Assembly: GCA_949295785.1 (NCBI GenBank)
Contig: CASFMJ010000010.1
Coordinates: 1-39,991 of the forward strand
Length of the DNA: 39,991 nucleotides
Origin: an uncultured Bacillota bacterium
GTDB lineage: Bacteria > Bacillota > Clostridia > Peptostreptococcales > Anaerovoracaceae
Direction: 5' to 3'
The notes beneath the pieces are model-generated. The model was not told where the DNA came from and made no database searches. It worked only from the letters and a program-made list of their open reading frames with translations. Within the stretch, counting starts at the first letter, position 1. Each line of letters opens with the position of its first letter. Of this stretch, positions 15,278 to 24,929 are shown piece after piece. Both the position numbers and the translations under genes were made by a program.

Positions 15278-16864
15278 TTATGATATATGAACGCTCCGGC
15301 ACTTTCTGTCCAGCTCCTCCTGAACTTTCATCACCATTCCTTCGCTGCACAATATCACCAGCTTGTCACCGGCAGTCACCACCGTACTTCCTCCCGGCAC
15401 TATCTCATGTCTCGACCTCATTACAGAAACCACAAGACATCCGGCCGGCAGGTCTATATCCGCAAGGGTTCTTCCGTCCATGAACGACCCGTGATGCACT
15501 TCACTTTCTATGAGAATCTTACTTTTCCTGTTGGTATTTTTGACCTTCCCTCCGGTTATGAGCCTTTCCGTAAGCTGCTCATAGAGAGGTCCGCCTTTTA
15601 AGGCTTCTGCAGTTATGTAGGCTATCAGGGAAACGGTGGACAGTGCAAGAAGATTTGAAAAAGTCCCCGTCATTTCGCTTATAAGTATTATTCCCGTTAT
15701 AGGCGCACGGACTATGGCGCTGAAGTATCCTGCCATTCCAAGAATAACAAAATATTCTGTATAGTTTTGTGTATACCCAATCAAAGGACATACTGTCTCT
15801 GCGAAAATTCCGCCGGATAATGCCCCCAGCACCAGCAGAGGCAGGAATGTTCCTCCGGGCAGCCCGCTTCCGAAGCTCACGGCGGAAGATATATATTTTA
15901 CCGCCAGAAGTATTATAAGCGTTTTCACATCAAATAGTCCTTCGCCGGCAGACCCGATAAGATCTGATCCGCTGCCCAGCGCCTCAGGTAAAACTGCCGC
16001 AAGTACCATGACCATTACAAACGGTACAGCGATCTTGCGTAAAAAAGGTCTGAACCGTGAGAATACGTCCTGCACTAAAAATGTCGTTTTATTATATATG
16101 ACTCCGAACACGCCCAGAATAAGGCCTAAAATCATGACCATCCATATAAGTTCAAGAGGCATGCCCTGTGTCACGGTAAAACTGAATACCGGTTTAAGTC
16201 CGAAAATATACGATGCTATGCAATCTGCAGTTATGGCTGATGCCATGGTGGACAGGAGGACTTCTTTAGAAAAATTTTTATGAAGCTCTTCCAATGTGAA
16301 TACAACACCTGCAAGAGGAGCACCAAAAGCCGCTGCAAGACCTGCTCCGGCTCCGCAGGTAAGAAGAAGTTTTTCTTCTGTCTTCAGTCGCTGGTTTATC
16401 CTTGAAAACCCTTTTCCTGTCATAGCACCCAGCTGTACACTGGGGCCTTCACTGCCAAGAGACAGACCGGCTCCTACAGACAGTATGCCACCGATAAATT
16501 TGCCTATAAGCACCGGCACCCATTTGGCATTAAGCTGTCCTTTAAGTTCGGCTTCAACCTGAGGAATACCGCTTCCGCCGCTTACAGGCTCTCTTTTTGT
16601 TATGGCTGCTGCCACCACAAGTAAAAAAATCAGAAGAAATACGGAAAGAAGAGCCACCAGTATGCGCTGGGATGAGGCAGCCACAAGAATATCTCTTATG
16701 TCTTCTGCCTTTATAAAGGCATATCTGAACAGGGATATTATAAGTCCTGCCAGAAAGCCTACTCCTATGCCCTCAAGCAGCAGTATGTACTGAAATTTTT
16801 CTTTTCTCTGAATATTTGCCTTTCCTAAGCTCATTCTCCGTCTTTTTATTATTTTTTTTGCCAT
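15278..16864 (-). CDS. ClC-type chloride transporter with C-terminal TrkA-C domain
   Basis: 528 residues. The ClC core (about 25-440) has the three selectivity signatures GSGIP (97-101), GSEGP (137-141, Glu139 the gating glutamate) and GSGLPGGTFLP (332-342), plus GMAGYFSAIVRAPITGIILISEMTG (376-400). The internal glutamate pair in TLEEL (190-194) matches the proton glutamate of exchangers, so H+/Cl- antiport is likelier than a channel. Residues about 447-520 form a TrkA-C/RCK-C domain (FMDGRTLADIDLPAGCLVVSVMRS..GDKLVILCSEG), a regulatory ligand-binding module. Start ATG 16864 follows GGAG. Monocistronic between two hairpins. Confidence 0.93.
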   Translation of the reverse strand: MAKKIIKRRRMSLGKANIQRKEKFQYILLLEGIGVGFLAGLIISLFRYAFIKAEDIRDILVAASSQRILVALLSVFLLIFLLVVAAAITKREPVSGGSGIPQVEAELKGQLNAKWVPVLIGKFIGGILSVGAGLSLGSEGPSVQLGAMTGKGFSRINQRLKTEEKLLLTCGAGAGLAAAFGAPLAGVVFTLEELHKNFSKEVLLSTMASAITADCIASYIFGLKPVFSFTVTQGMPLELIWMVMILGLILGVFGVIYNKTTFLVQDVFSRFRPFLRKIAVPFVMVMVLAAVLPEALGSGSDLIGSAGEGLFDVKTLIILLAVKYISSAVSFGSGLPGGTFLPLLVLGALSGGIFAETVCPLIGYTQNYTEYFVILGMAGYFSAIVRAPITGIILISEMTGTFSNLLALSTVSLIAYITAEALKGGPLYEQLTERLITGGKVKNTNRKSKILIESEVHHGSFMDGRTLADIDLPAGCLVVSVMRSRHEIVPGGSTVVTAGDKLVILCSEGMVMKVQEELDRKCRSVHIS

Positions 16865-16917
16865 TTTGACTCCATATGGATATTTTTACTGTATTATTTT
16901 TTGATTTGTGGCAGCAT

Positions 16918-16958
16918 CAGAATCGTATTCTGACAGGCCGCCGGAAATTCCGGCGGCC
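16918..16958 (-). terminator. Tandem hairpins after DUF1846, no clear T tract
   Basis: An 11-bp GC-rich inverted repeat GGCCGCCGGAA/TTCCGGCGGCC (16936-16958) next to CAGAAT-CGT-ATTCTG (16918-16932). It lies just past the DUF1846 stop but lacks a downstream T-run on the minus strand, so it may be a weak terminator or a 3'-end stabiliser. Confidence 0.5.
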
Positions 16959-16963
16959 TTATA

Positions 16964-18472
16964 TCACGCAAAATACAGGTTTGTTGTAACATATTCTGGA
17001 TCGCAGGTCACATCTATTCCCATGCTTCTTAAGGTCTGTTCATCTCTGTCGCTTAAAATAGCAGTGCAGTGGGCCTTGCACCCGTTGAGTTTCTGAAGCT
17101 GCTTTGACGCCAGCTGGGCGCAGGGGTTAGTCTCGGCTGAAATAGACAGGGCTGTAAGGATTTCTTCCACATTGAGGCTTGTCCTGTCATGTTTCAGTAT
17201 GTTTGTTTTCAGATCCTGTATGTCTCTGAAAACGTTAGGCGCTATAACGTACTTTTCGTCTTCTATTCCTGCTATGGTCTTTACAGCGTTAAGAACTGCA
17301 GCAGCGGCAGCAACCATACGGCGGCTGCTGCGCCCTGTGACCATTGTACCGTCCGGCATCTCTATGGCCATGACCACCACATTCACATATTTATCACAGC
17401 GGCGTTTGAACTCTGCATAATCCCTTGCCGCTATGACCACCTCCCTATCTTCTTCTTTTGCATTGACTTCTTTCATCAGAAGCTCTGAACGCTCCAGGGA
17501 GTCCGCTCCGATTTTTCCCTTTTTATAATCACATTTTGCTATCATAAAACGGCGGATTATCTCCTGAACAGCTGCCTGCTGCACCGCTTCATCATCATAT
17601 ATGCAGAATCCTGCCCTGTTTACTCCCATGTCGGTGGGAGACTGATATTCTGCCTCACCTGTTATTTTTTCGATTATTCTCTTTACCACCGGGAATACTT
17701 CCAGATCTCTATTGTAGTTTACGGCTTTTGTGCCGTATGCCTCCAGATGGAATGAGTCTATCATGTTCACATCTTTAAGGTCGGCAGTTGCAGCTTCATA
17801 AGCGATATTTACCGGATGTTTCAGGGGCAGATTCCATATGGGGAACGTCTCAAATTTGGCGTATCTTGCCTTTGTTCCCCTTTTATACTCATGATAAAGC
17901 TGTGAAAGACAGGTGGCCAGTTTGCCGCTTCCTCCTCCGGGCCCGGTAACCACTGCCAGCGGCTTTGTCACTTCTATGTACGGATTTGCACCGTAGCCTT
18001 CCTCGCTTACTATGGTATCCACATCTGTAGGATATCCTTTTGTATAAAGATGTTTATAGGTTCTGATTCCCCGTCTTTCAAGACGGTTTATAAATTTATT
18101 GACAGCAGGCGCATCCTCGTAGCGTGTTACGACTACACTGTTGATGGCCAGCTGATGTTTTCTGAAAATATCTATGAGCCTTAGTACTTCCAGATCATAG
18201 GTTATTCCGAAATCCTGACGTGTCTTGCTGTTGACAATATCGCCTGAATATATGCATATTATGATCTCTGCCTGGTCTTTCAGCCTCTCCAGCAGTTTTA
18301 TCTTGGCATTTTCGTCAAACCCCGGCAAAACTCTCATGGCATGCTTGTCGTGTACCAGTTTGCCTCCGAATTCAAGGTAAAGTCTGGCGCTGTCTCCCTG
18401 GTTGATCCTTTCGATGATGTGCTTGGACTGTTCCTCAATATACTTTTCCGAATCAAAACCTTTCTTCTGCAT
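16964..18472 (-). CDS. DUF1846 (UPF0371) family protein
   Basis: 502 residues, the usual family length. The N-terminus [18 protein letters not shown] and [24 protein letters not shown], the glycine loop [11 protein letters not shown] (about 172-182, phosphate-binding P-loop-like), [19 protein letters not shown] and [11 protein letters not shown] are characteristic of DUF1846. Members are widespread in anaerobic Firmicutes; function is not established, though the glycine loop suggests nucleotide or phosphate binding. Start ATG 18472 has GGAG (GAGAGGAG) upstream. Last gene of the operon pgm-hslO-ddl-DUF1934-DUF1846, 32 bp after the previous stop. Confidence 0.92.
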   Translation of the reverse strand: MQKKGFDSEKYIEEQSKHIIERINQGDSARLYLEFGGKLVHDKHAMRVLPGFDENAKIKLLERLKDQAEIIICIYSGDIVNSKTRQDFGITYDLEVLRLIDIFRKHQLAINSVVVTRYEDAPAVNKFINRLERRGIRTYKHLYTKGYPTDVDTIVSEEGYGANPYIEVTKPLAVVTGPGGGSGKLATCLSQLYHEYKRGTKARYAKFETFPIWNLPLKHPVNIAYEAATADLKDVNMIDSFHLEAYGTKAVNYNRDLEVFPVVKRIIEKITGEAEYQSPTDMGVNRAGFCIYDDEAVQQAAVQEIIRRFMIAKCDYKKGKIGADSLERSELLMKEVNAKEEDREVVIAARDYAEFKRRCDKYVNVVVMAIEMPDGTMVTGRSSRRMVAAAAAVLNAVKTIAGIEDEKYVIAPNVFRDIQDLKTNILKHDRTSLNVEEILTALSISAETNPCAQLASKQLQKLNGCKAHCTAILSDRDEQTLRSMGIDVTCDPEYVTTNLYFA

Positions 18473-18504
18473 GATCGCTCCTCTCTCTTTTGTCTTTTTG
18501 TATA

Positions 18505-18930
18505 TTACATTATTTCTATTATAAGCTTGTTGCGGCCTTCGGCCAGACCTTCCATACTCACCTGATATTCCACATCTATAGATCCGGTTCCCTTTTCCAT
18601 GTCGATGCGGTTTCTCACATGTTCTGTGAGGACTTCTATGCCCATTGGCCCGTAGGGTGTGTCATAAACACTGTTGAAGCGTTTACCTTTTTCAAAATAG
18701 AGCTCTGTTCCAAACCCGGAAAGCCCGGTGCGTTTCATTTTGACAGACCGGTCGTCAACCCGTATTGTGGTACGGCAGCCTGCCATTCCGGAAACTTCAC
18801 TCTCATCATATATTATATAAGCAGAATTTCCTCTGACATAAAGGCGGCCATCAGTGACAAATTCCATCTGGTCTTCGTCGGCATCTTCATAACTCTGTTT
18901 TCCTGTTATTTTCAGTGTAATGTCTTTCAT
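18505..18930 (-). CDS. DUF1934 domain protein (YwiB-like beta-barrel)
   Basis: 141 residues with alternating beta strands: [59 protein letters not shown], then [17 protein letters not shown], a pattern characteristic of DUF1934, which has a lipocalin-like fold. Biochemical role unknown. Its start lies 44 bp inside the 3' end of ddl in a different frame, so translation is probably coupled to Ddl. Firmicute homologues often sit beside argS or wall-related genes; here it is between ddl and DUF1846. Confidence 0.88.
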   Translation of the reverse strand: MKDITLKITGKQSYEDADEDQMEFVTDGRLYVRGNSAYIIYDESEVSGMAGCRTTIRVDDRSVKMKRTGLSGFGTELYFEKGKRFNSVYDTPYGPMGIEVLTEHVRNRIDMEKGTGSIDVEYQVSMEGLAEGRNKLIIEIM

Positions 18931-19933
18931 ATCCCAGCTTTATAATCCTTTCGATCATCTCATGAAATCTGACTCCGCAGGATTGCCACAAAAGAGGGAA
19001 CATACTCTTTTCTGTAAATCCCGGGATTGTATTTATCTCATTCAGGTATATGTTTCCTCTGTTCCGGTCTTTAAAAAAATCAACCCTTGCAAAACCGCTG
19101 CAGTCAGCTGCCCTGTATGCTCTTACGGCAAGATGCTGTATCTTTTTCTGCTCCTCATCACTGATTTGCGCAGGAGTTTTCAGTACAGCAGGTGAGTCTT
19201 GTTTTTCATACTTGGCATTATAATCATAAAAGTCATCATGGTTAATGATTTCTCCCGCAGGAGTTGTCACAGCCAGAGAGTTTCCCAAAACACCTACTTC
19301 CAGCTCCCTGCACGGTATGTATTCTTCTATTATTATCCTTCTGTCATAAAGTGAAGCATTTCTGACAGCTTCTTTTAAACTCTCCTTATCCCCTGCTTTT
19401 GTTATTCCTATGCTTGAACCCATATTGGCAGGTTTTACAAAACACGGGAAGCCTATTTCTCCTTCTGCTGAATCTGATATTGACTTTATTTCTTCTGTGC
19501 CCACATCGAATCCCTTGTACCTGCAGACGGGAAGGTTGTTTTTTTTCATTATATCTTTAAATATGAGTTTATCCATGCAGAGTGCCGACGCAAGCACTCC
19601 GCACCCGCCATACGGAATGTCTAATGTTTCAAAAAAACCCTGTATTTTTCCGTCTTCGCCATATGGTCCATGGAGAATGGGAAGCGCAAAATCGATAAGT
19701 TCCTTTATGTCTGCTTCAGAAACAGCCTCTGAGGATGTTATCCATCTGTCTTCTTTTATCAGGAGCAGCTCTCCTTGAAAAAGTCTCCACTCTCCGTTTT
19801 TTGTTATTCCTATGTATACCGGTACAAATTTATCTGAATCAAGGTGCTTTGCCACGGCGAAGGCCGATTTCAGGGATACCTGATGCTCTCCTGAACGGCC
19901 GCCGAATATTATCCCGATCCTTTTTTTGTACAT
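18887..19933 (-). CDS. ddl: D-alanine--D-alanine ligase
   Basis: ATP-grasp ligase making the D-Ala-D-Ala dipeptide for peptidoglycan. 348 residues: N-terminal IIFGGRSGEHQVSLKSA (8-24), ALPILHGPYGEDGKIQGFFETLDIPYGGCG (about 82-112), KPANMGSSIGITKA, EEYIPCRELEVGVLG, and the metal site INEINTIPGFT-type block (LNEINTIPGFTEKSMFP). The omega loop FYDYNAKY keeps the Tyr typical of D-Ala:D-Ala rather than D-Ala:D-Lac ligases, so no vancomycin-type resistance is implied. The C-terminal tail runs over the DUF1934 start by 44 bp. It follows hslO by 18 bp. Confidence 0.95.
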   Translation of the reverse strand: MYKKRIGIIFGGRSGEHQVSLKSAFAVAKHLDSDKFVPVYIGITKNGEWRLFQGELLLIKEDRWITSSEAVSEADIKELIDFALPILHGPYGEDGKIQGFFETLDIPYGGCGVLASALCMDKLIFKDIMKKNNLPVCRYKGFDVGTEEIKSISDSAEGEIGFPCFVKPANMGSSIGITKAGDKESLKEAVRNASLYDRRIIIEEYIPCRELEVGVLGNSLAVTTPAGEIINHDDFYDYNAKYEKQDSPAVLKTPAQISDEEQKKIQHLAVRAYRAADCSGFARVDFFKDRNRGNIYLNEINTIPGFTEKSMFPLLWQSCGVRFHEMIERIIKLGYERHYTENNRKTEL

Positions 19934-19951
19934 GAGGTAAAGCCTCCGGTT

Positions 19952-20860
19952 TTAATTTCTGATATTTGCCAGAATTTTCTCCAGATGAGCTTTGTCGAAC
20001 ATGTATTTTTTGAGGCAGAACTGGCATACAAGTTCTGCTTCACCGTCTTCTTCTATTATTTCCTCAAGGTCTTTTTCACCGATTGTCATCAGTATCTTTT
20101 CCAGCCTGTCATATGAACAGTCGCAGCACCAGTCCATAGAGCGCATATCGATTTCTTCAACGGCGAAATCTTCAGGCATGCCTGAAAAAATCTCTTTCAT
20201 AAGTATTCTGAGCCTCTGCTGCTGATCTCCCTCAGGCAATCTGTCTATCAGAGAAGTAATAGGCTCAAGGCGCGCTATCATTTCTTCAAGGGCTGTTACG
20301 GCTTCTTCCGCTGCACCGGGCAGCATCTGTATTATCATTCCACCGGCACATCCTACAGAATAATCTCTTTCAATTTTCACTCCAAGAGAGATTGCCGTAT
20401 TCTGCTGCTCGGATACATAGTAGTATGCTGTCAGATCTTCTGCGATTTCTCCTGAAACAAGGGCTATGGTTCCCACATATGGTTCTTTCAGTCCCAGATC
20501 TTTTACCACCGTCAGTTCTCCTTTGCCCAGAGAACCTCCCACATCCAGCTTTCCGTTTTCCTTAAGTGGAAGCTCAACATCAGGATTGGAAATGTATCCT
20601 TTCACATTGCCACTGCCGTCAGCCGTTGCTAATATCTGGCCGGCAGGACCGTCACCTTTGAAGATTACCGTAAGTTTATCTGTCTCGTTTTTAAGCATGA
20701 GTCCCATCATGCCTGCTCCTGTAAGAACTCTCCCAAGAGCTGCCGTTGCAAGAGGTGTGGTTGAATGAATGTCGGCTGCCTGCTGCACCAGCGATGTGCT
20801 GATGGTAAGGTATACACGGAATGATCCGCTTTTATCTATTGCTGTCAGTACTTTATTCAT
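19952..20860 (-). CDS. hslO: Redox-regulated chaperone Hsp33
   Basis: Holdase chaperone activated by oxidation of a zinc centre. The conserved TPLATAALGRVLTGAGMMG and KGYISNPDVELPLKENGKLDVGGSLGKG segments of the N-terminal domain and the C-terminal zinc motif CxC..CxxC (CDCSYDR and CQFCLKKY) are present; an extra Cys precedes the first pair. I prefer the ATG at 20860 (302 residues), which has CGGAG nine bases before it and aligns with family starts; an in-frame ATG at 20905 would add 15 residues, four bases after the pgm stop, with a poor ribosome site. Part of the pgm-ddl operon. Confidence 0.93.
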   Translation of the reverse strand: MNKVLTAIDKSGSFRVYLTISTSLVQQAADIHSTTPLATAALGRVLTGAGMMGLMLKNETDKLTVIFKGDGPAGQILATADGSGNVKGYISNPDVELPLKENGKLDVGGSLGKGELTVVKDLGLKEPYVGTIALVSGEIAEDLTAYYYVSEQQNTAISLGVKIERDYSVGCAGGMIIQMLPGAAEEAVTALEEMIARLEPITSLIDRLPEGDQQQRLRILMKEIFSGMPEDFAVEEIDMRSMDWCCDCSYDRLEKILMTIGEKDLEEIIEEDGEAELVCQFCLKKYMFDKAHLEKILANIRN

Positions 20861-20908
20861 ATGTTTTTTCTCCGTTTTTGTGAAAGTCTGCTGCTTTTCT
20901 GCCATGTT

Positions 20909-22582
20909 TCACTGCTCGGCTTTTTCGGCAAATTCTCTAAGCTCTCCAAGAAGGGCTTCAAGGTTTGCAAGGGCTTCTTCCCTTGATCTGCCTTTGGCGA
21001 AAGCATATATCTTTACTTTAAGTTCTGTGCCTGAAGGCCTGATGATTATCTGATGTCCCTGCGGCAGAAGTGCTCTGAACATATCATCACAGCAGTGCGA
21101 TGCGTCCACCGTAACAGGCTGCCCCAGCAGTTCCTTAAGATTTCCGGCAAAAAGAGACTCCATTATTGAATTTATCTTCTCTCTGTCCTTCTCTGTATAA
21201 AACTCAAGGGCTATGGCCTTAGACCCTGCATATCCGTATCTCTCATACATTTCTTCCAGCATATCGTACAGCGTCTTTTTCTGCGTCTTGAGCCATGCTG
21301 CTATGAGACATATCATCTGCACAGCAAGGATACCATCCTTATCTCTGGTATAATTTCCGTACAGGTATCCCAGGCTTTCCTCAAAGGCAAAGAGAAAATC
21401 TTTTTCTCTTCCGGCCTGTTTCAGCAATTCCATTTCAAGAGCTATATTTTTAAAGCCTGTAGGCACATTCTTTATATATACACGGTAATGTCTTGCAATA
21501 TCTTCAGCGAAAGGAGAGGATACAAAGCTTTTATACACCATCTTCTGGCCTCTCATGTTTCTGCCGGCAATCCTTTCTGAATGACACCGGCATACATATT
21601 CCAGCATTACAAGACCTGCCTGATCTCCTGTCAGCCGGCAGAATGTGCCGTCTTTTTTTGCCATTACACCCATTCTGTCACTGTCCGGATCGGTGGCAAC
21701 TATTATATCTGTATCATCTGATACGTATTTGAGAGCAGTCTCAAAAGTGGTCTCGTTTTCAGGGTTGGGTTTGGGACATGTGGGAAAATTACCGTCATGC
21801 TCCATCTGCTCAGTGACTGTTGTGACTTTCACTCCAAGTCTGCCAAGCACATTCATGGCATAGTCTCTTCCTGCTCCATTGAGAGGTGTATATACAACAT
21901 TAAGTTGAGACAGGGCCTCTTTTACTACATTTTCGTCATCGCTCCACGGCAGGAACTGATCGGCTACCGCTTTCAGATATGCTTCTTTAACCTGGGGCGG
22001 ACAGGTGGAAACAGTGCCTCCCGGCATTTCTTCGCATTTTTCAAAATATTGACGCCTGCTGATATATTCTTCTATTCGTCTTGCTTTAAGTTCGTCTATC
22101 TGATTACCGAAATGGTCATATACCTTATATCCGTTATATTCTTTGGGATTGTGGCTTGCTGTTATCATGATGCCGCCGTCAGCCTTAAGGTATCTTATGG
22201 CAAAGGAAATTACCGGAACCGGGGTGGGTTCAGAAAAAATGCAGACTTCTATTCCTCTTTTTTTGAGCACCTGTGCAGCAGCGTCGGCATACGATGCCGA
22301 ATCCAGCCTTGTATCGTATCCTACCACCACTCTTGCCTTTTTATGTTTTGACATGAGGTAGTCTGCCACACCCATGGTAGCACGATTTACAACTATTATG
22401 TTCATCCTGTTGGTACCAAGACCGGTCTTGCCTCTTAAGCCTGATGTGCCAAAGGTCAGATCTCTGCAGAATCTGTCATAGATCTCATCCCTGTTGCCGG
22501 ATATTTTTTCTGCTTCTGCCTTAAGTTCTTCCGGCAGATTTTCTTCTTTCCATAGTGAATATTGTTTTATTTCTTTTTCCAT
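20909..22582 (-). CDS. Phosphoglucomutase/phosphomannomutase (alpha-D-phosphohexomutase)
   Basis: Interconverts glucose- or mannose-1-phosphate and 6-phosphate. 557 residues, all four domain signatures visible: substrate/metal loops GTSGLRG (45-51), the phosphoserine loop TASHNP (141-146, Ser143), the Mg site ATDPDSDRMG (about 293-302), the sugar-specificity loop FAFEESLGY and the C-terminal phosphate loop IRPSGTELKVKIY. Length matches the long PgcA/PGM2-like type found in Firmicutes. First gene of the five-gene minus-strand operon. Its ribosome site is weak (GGATAAAG) and I cannot define a convincing promoter in the 129-bp divergent gap to htrA. Confidence 0.94.
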   Translation of the reverse strand: MEKEIKQYSLWKEENLPEELKAEAEKISGNRDEIYDRFCRDLTFGTSGLRGKTGLGTNRMNIIVVNRATMGVADYLMSKHKKARVVVGYDTRLDSASYADAAAQVLKKRGIEVCIFSEPTPVPVISFAIRYLKADGGIMITASHNPKEYNGYKVYDHFGNQIDELKARRIEEYISRRQYFEKCEEMPGGTVSTCPPQVKEAYLKAVADQFLPWSDDENVVKEALSQLNVVYTPLNGAGRDYAMNVLGRLGVKVTTVTEQMEHDGNFPTCPKPNPENETTFETALKYVSDDTDIIVATDPDSDRMGVMAKKDGTFCRLTGDQAGLVMLEYVCRCHSERIAGRNMRGQKMVYKSFVSSPFAEDIARHYRVYIKNVPTGFKNIALEMELLKQAGREKDFLFAFEESLGYLYGNYTRDKDGILAVQMICLIAAWLKTQKKTLYDMLEEMYERYGYAGSKAIALEFYTEKDREKINSIMESLFAGNLKELLGQPVTVDASHCCDDMFRALLPQGHQIIIRPSGTELKVKIYAFAKGRSREEALANLEALLGELREFAEKAEQ

Positions 22583-22711
22583 AATATCTTTATCCGCAGC
22601 TTTTCATATTTTATACAGTTTTAACAATTTATTTTATCATATTTCCCACTTTTTTCACACAGAAAAAACACAATTATTGAATATAATTTAGGCGTAAAGG
22701 AGGTCTTAGAT

Positions 22712-23935
22712 ATGGACGATTGGAACAAGTTTTCCGGTAATGAGGAATTTTCAAACGATACCGGCAGTTCATCATTCACAGCGCCGGAAATAAAAATCAA
22801 GAAAAAAGAGAAATTTGTAACCAAAAAAGTCTTCGTTGTAACTCTGATAGTTGCCATGATTTTTTCGGCAGTCATAGGGGCAGGGGGATTTGCCCTGACA
22901 CAGTCCATCTGGGGAGGATCTTCAACAAAGAATATCAATGCCAACAACTACAGCCTGACCAAGGCCACAGGCAGTGAGCTTTCCATACAGGAGATCGTCG
23001 CCAAAAATGAAAATTCTGTTGTGGCAATAACCACCGAATCTGTTTCCACTGATACATGGGCACGCCAGTATGTTACCGAAGGTGCCGGCAGCGGCGTTGT
23101 CTACAGCGAAGACGGATATATAATAACCAACAATCATGTTATCAACGGAGCAAGCACCATAAACGTCACACTGCATGACGGCAAGTCTTATGAAGCTTCA
23201 CTGGCTGCAGCTGACAGCCAGTCTGACGTGGCAGTGCTTAAAATCGATGCCAGCGGTCTTACCCCTGTATCCTTTGGCGATTCAGATGCTTTATCGGTCG
23301 GTGACCTTGCAATAGTCATAGGAAACCCTCTCGGGACTCTGGCAGGCACCGCTTCTGACGGCATAGTAAGCGGTCTTGAAAGAGAGATTACTCTTGACGG
23401 AAAGACCATGACTCTGCTTCAGGTCAGCGCTTCTGTAAATCCGGGTAATTCCGGCGGAGGTGTATTTGACCAGGAAGGTAATCTTATAGGTCTTGTGGTT
23501 GCCAAATCTTCCGGTTCCGATGTTGAGGGTCTGGGATTCGCAATACCTTCCAATACTGTTAAAAGTGTGGTTGAATCTCTGATAAAGGACGGTTATGTGT
23601 CAGGACGTCCGGCAGCAGGTATAACTGTTGTGGATCTTACTTCTGCTTCTGACGCTATGAAATACGGTGTCAATCAGACAGGTGTATATATCCAGGAGGT
23701 AACCGGTGAAAATGCCAAGGAAGCCGGACTGAAAGCAGGAGATCTGGTATACATGATAGACAAAGAGCAGGTCACCAGTTCTGAAATGCTGGTAAGTACC
23801 ATTCAAAAGCATGAGGTTGGCGATAAGATCAAACTCACTATTGTCAGAGATGACCAGATGAAAGATATAACTGTCACCCTTGAAGAATCTGCAAAAGTGA
23901 ACGGCAGTCAGCAGGAAAGCCAAGAAAACAACTAA
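22712..23935 (+). CDS. HtrA/DegP-like membrane-anchored serine protease with PDZ domain
   Basis: 407 residues: a cytoplasmic lysine-rich N-terminus, one transmembrane segment (about 40-62), the S1C trypsin-like domain with catalytic triad His142 (TNNHVING), Asp172 (SDVAVLKID) and Ser247 (NPGNSGGG), then a PDZ domain (about 300-390) with VYIQEVTGENAKEAGLKAGD. It acts outside the membrane on misfolded or secreted proteins. Start ATG 22712 follows AAAGGAGG. A TATAAT (22682-22687) lies close upstream, but a matching -35 is poor and the leader would be very short. Monocistronic with its own terminator. Confidence 0.94.
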   Translation: MDDWNKFSGNEEFSNDTGSSSFTAPEIKIKKKEKFVTKKVFVVTLIVAMIFSAVIGAGGFALTQSIWGGSSTKNINANNYSLTKATGSELSIQEIVAKNENSVVAITTESVSTDTWARQYVTEGAGSGVVYSEDGYIITNNHVINGASTINVTLHDGKSYEASLAAADSQSDVAVLKIDASGLTPVSFGDSDALSVGDLAIVIGNPLGTLAGTASDGIVSGLEREITLDGKTMTLLQVSASVNPGNSGGGVFDQEGNLIGLVVAKSSGSDVEGLGFAIPSNTVKSVVESLIKDGYVSGRPAAGITVVDLTSASDAMKYGVNQTGVYIQEVTGENAKEAGLKAGDLVYMIDKEQVTSSEMLVSTIQKHEVGDKIKLTIVRDDQMKDITVTLEESAKVNGSQQESQENN

Positions 23936-23959
23936 TTCCTTTCTAAATATAACAATAAG

Positions 23960-24000
23960 AAAACCCGGCCGAAATAAATCCGTCGGGTTTTCACATTTTT
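23960..24000 (+). terminator. Rho-independent terminator after htrA
   Basis: Stem AAAACCCGG-C / G-TCGGGTTTT (23960-23991) followed by T-rich sequence (TCACATTTTTTG). Confidence 0.8.
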
Positions 24001-24097
24001 TGTTATTTTTTTATTATGCCATAAAACATAGTTGCATGAAAAGCCATTTCTGTTTTGGTTCTTTTCCGGCTTTTGCAGTCGGCAGTCCGGCTGAACA

Positions 24098-24823
24098 TCA
24101 GCAATCAAGTCCACCTCTTATTATGTCTTCTATTCTGTCGGGAAGATCATTGAGTTCCTTTCTGTCCATACCTGCTGTATCTATAGGCTGGTGTACAGTA
24201 AAATCAACAGTCATGCCTTTTTTTATTCTGCCGGTTTCCTCATATACTTTATAACTGTTCTGTATGGTTACCGGTACGATAGTAGCTCTGGCTTTGGTTG
24301 CCAGCTTAAGGCTGCCGTGTTTAAAAGGCGCCATTTTATCACATCTGCTCCTTGTTCCTTCCGGGAAAATAACCAGAGAATATCCGTCTTTCAGCATCTG
24401 TGCTCCTTCGTTTATGGTTGAAAGAGAAGCTCTTGCATCTCCACGTTTTATAAACAGGCTTTCAATTCTCAATATCCATCCGGCAAACATGGGTATTTTC
24501 ATAAGTTCTTCTTTTGCTATGAATCCTATCTGATGTTTTACCACATTTACAAACATGAGAATGTCAACATAAGACTGATGATTTGACACATATACCACAG
24601 GACCTTTTTGCGGCAGATTCTCCGGATTATTCACATTTATAGTAAGGTCAAGATGTCTGACTACTTTATCTGACCAGTACCTGCATACCTGCGCAATAGC
24701 TTCTCTTTCCTCCTCTTTTTTTCCCTGAGCCTTGAGTTTTTCTATTTTTCTTTTGTATGAGCCCAATGCGGCTATTGTACATGCAAGATAAGTGAAAGTT
24801 CCTATATTTCCAATCAGTTTCAC
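24098..24823 (-). CDS. plsC: 1-acyl-sn-glycerol-3-phosphate acyltransferase
   Basis: Membrane-bound acyltransferase making phosphatidic acid. I choose the GTG at 24823 (241 residues) because an ACGGAGGG box lies six bases upstream; an in-frame ATG at 24877 would include the promoter -10. From that start: hydrophobic N-terminal anchor (4-20), block I NHQSYVD (81-87, the HX4D catalytic motif), block III FPEGTRS (153-159) and block IV ATIVPVTIQNS (about 173-183). Divergent from a PAP2 phosphatase gene, which acts on the product of this step, so the two may balance phosphatidate and diacylglycerol. Confidence 0.92.
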   Translation of the reverse strand: MKLIGNIGTFTYLACTIAALGSYKRKIEKLKAQGKKEEEREAIAQVCRYWSDKVVRHLDLTINVNNPENLPQKGPVVYVSNHQSYVDILMFVNVVKHQIGFIAKEELMKIPMFAGWILRIESLFIKRGDARASLSTINEGAQMLKDGYSLVIFPEGTRSRCDKMAPFKHGSLKLATKARATIVPVTIQNSYKVYEETGRIKKGMTVDFTVHQPIDTAGMDRKELNDLPDRIEDIIRGGLDC

Positions 24824-24855
24824 GTTTTTCCCTCCGTAAGTATACATATGCAAGT

Positions 24856-24900
24856 ATTGTAACATATTTCTTGTCACCTGGCAAAGCTAAGGTGTATAAT
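24856..24900. promoter_or_regulatory. Overlapping divergent promoters of plsC (-) and the PAP2 operon (+)
   Basis: Minus: -35 TTGCCA (24879-24884), 17-bp spacer, -10 TACAAT (24856-24861). Plus: -35 TTGTCA (24871-24876), 18-bp spacer, -10 TATAAT (24895-24900). The -35 regions interlock, so the promoters compete. Confidence 0.65.
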
Positions 24901-24929
24901 CATATAAAAGATACATAAGGAGTAAATTT

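Noticed and set aside
19200..19280. Ddl as a D-Ala-D-Lac ligase (vancomycin resistance type)
   Set aside because: The omega loop keeps the Tyr of ordinary D-Ala-D-Ala ligases and no vanH/vanX genes are nearby.
20861..20905. Longer Hsp33 start at 20905
   Set aside because: Weak ribosome site; adds 15 residues absent from family starts, while the ATG at 20860 has a good GGAG.
22200..22220. GGGGTGGGTT resembling a T-box antiterminator core
   Set aside because: It is inside the pgm coding region on the wrong strand and without the rest of a T-box.
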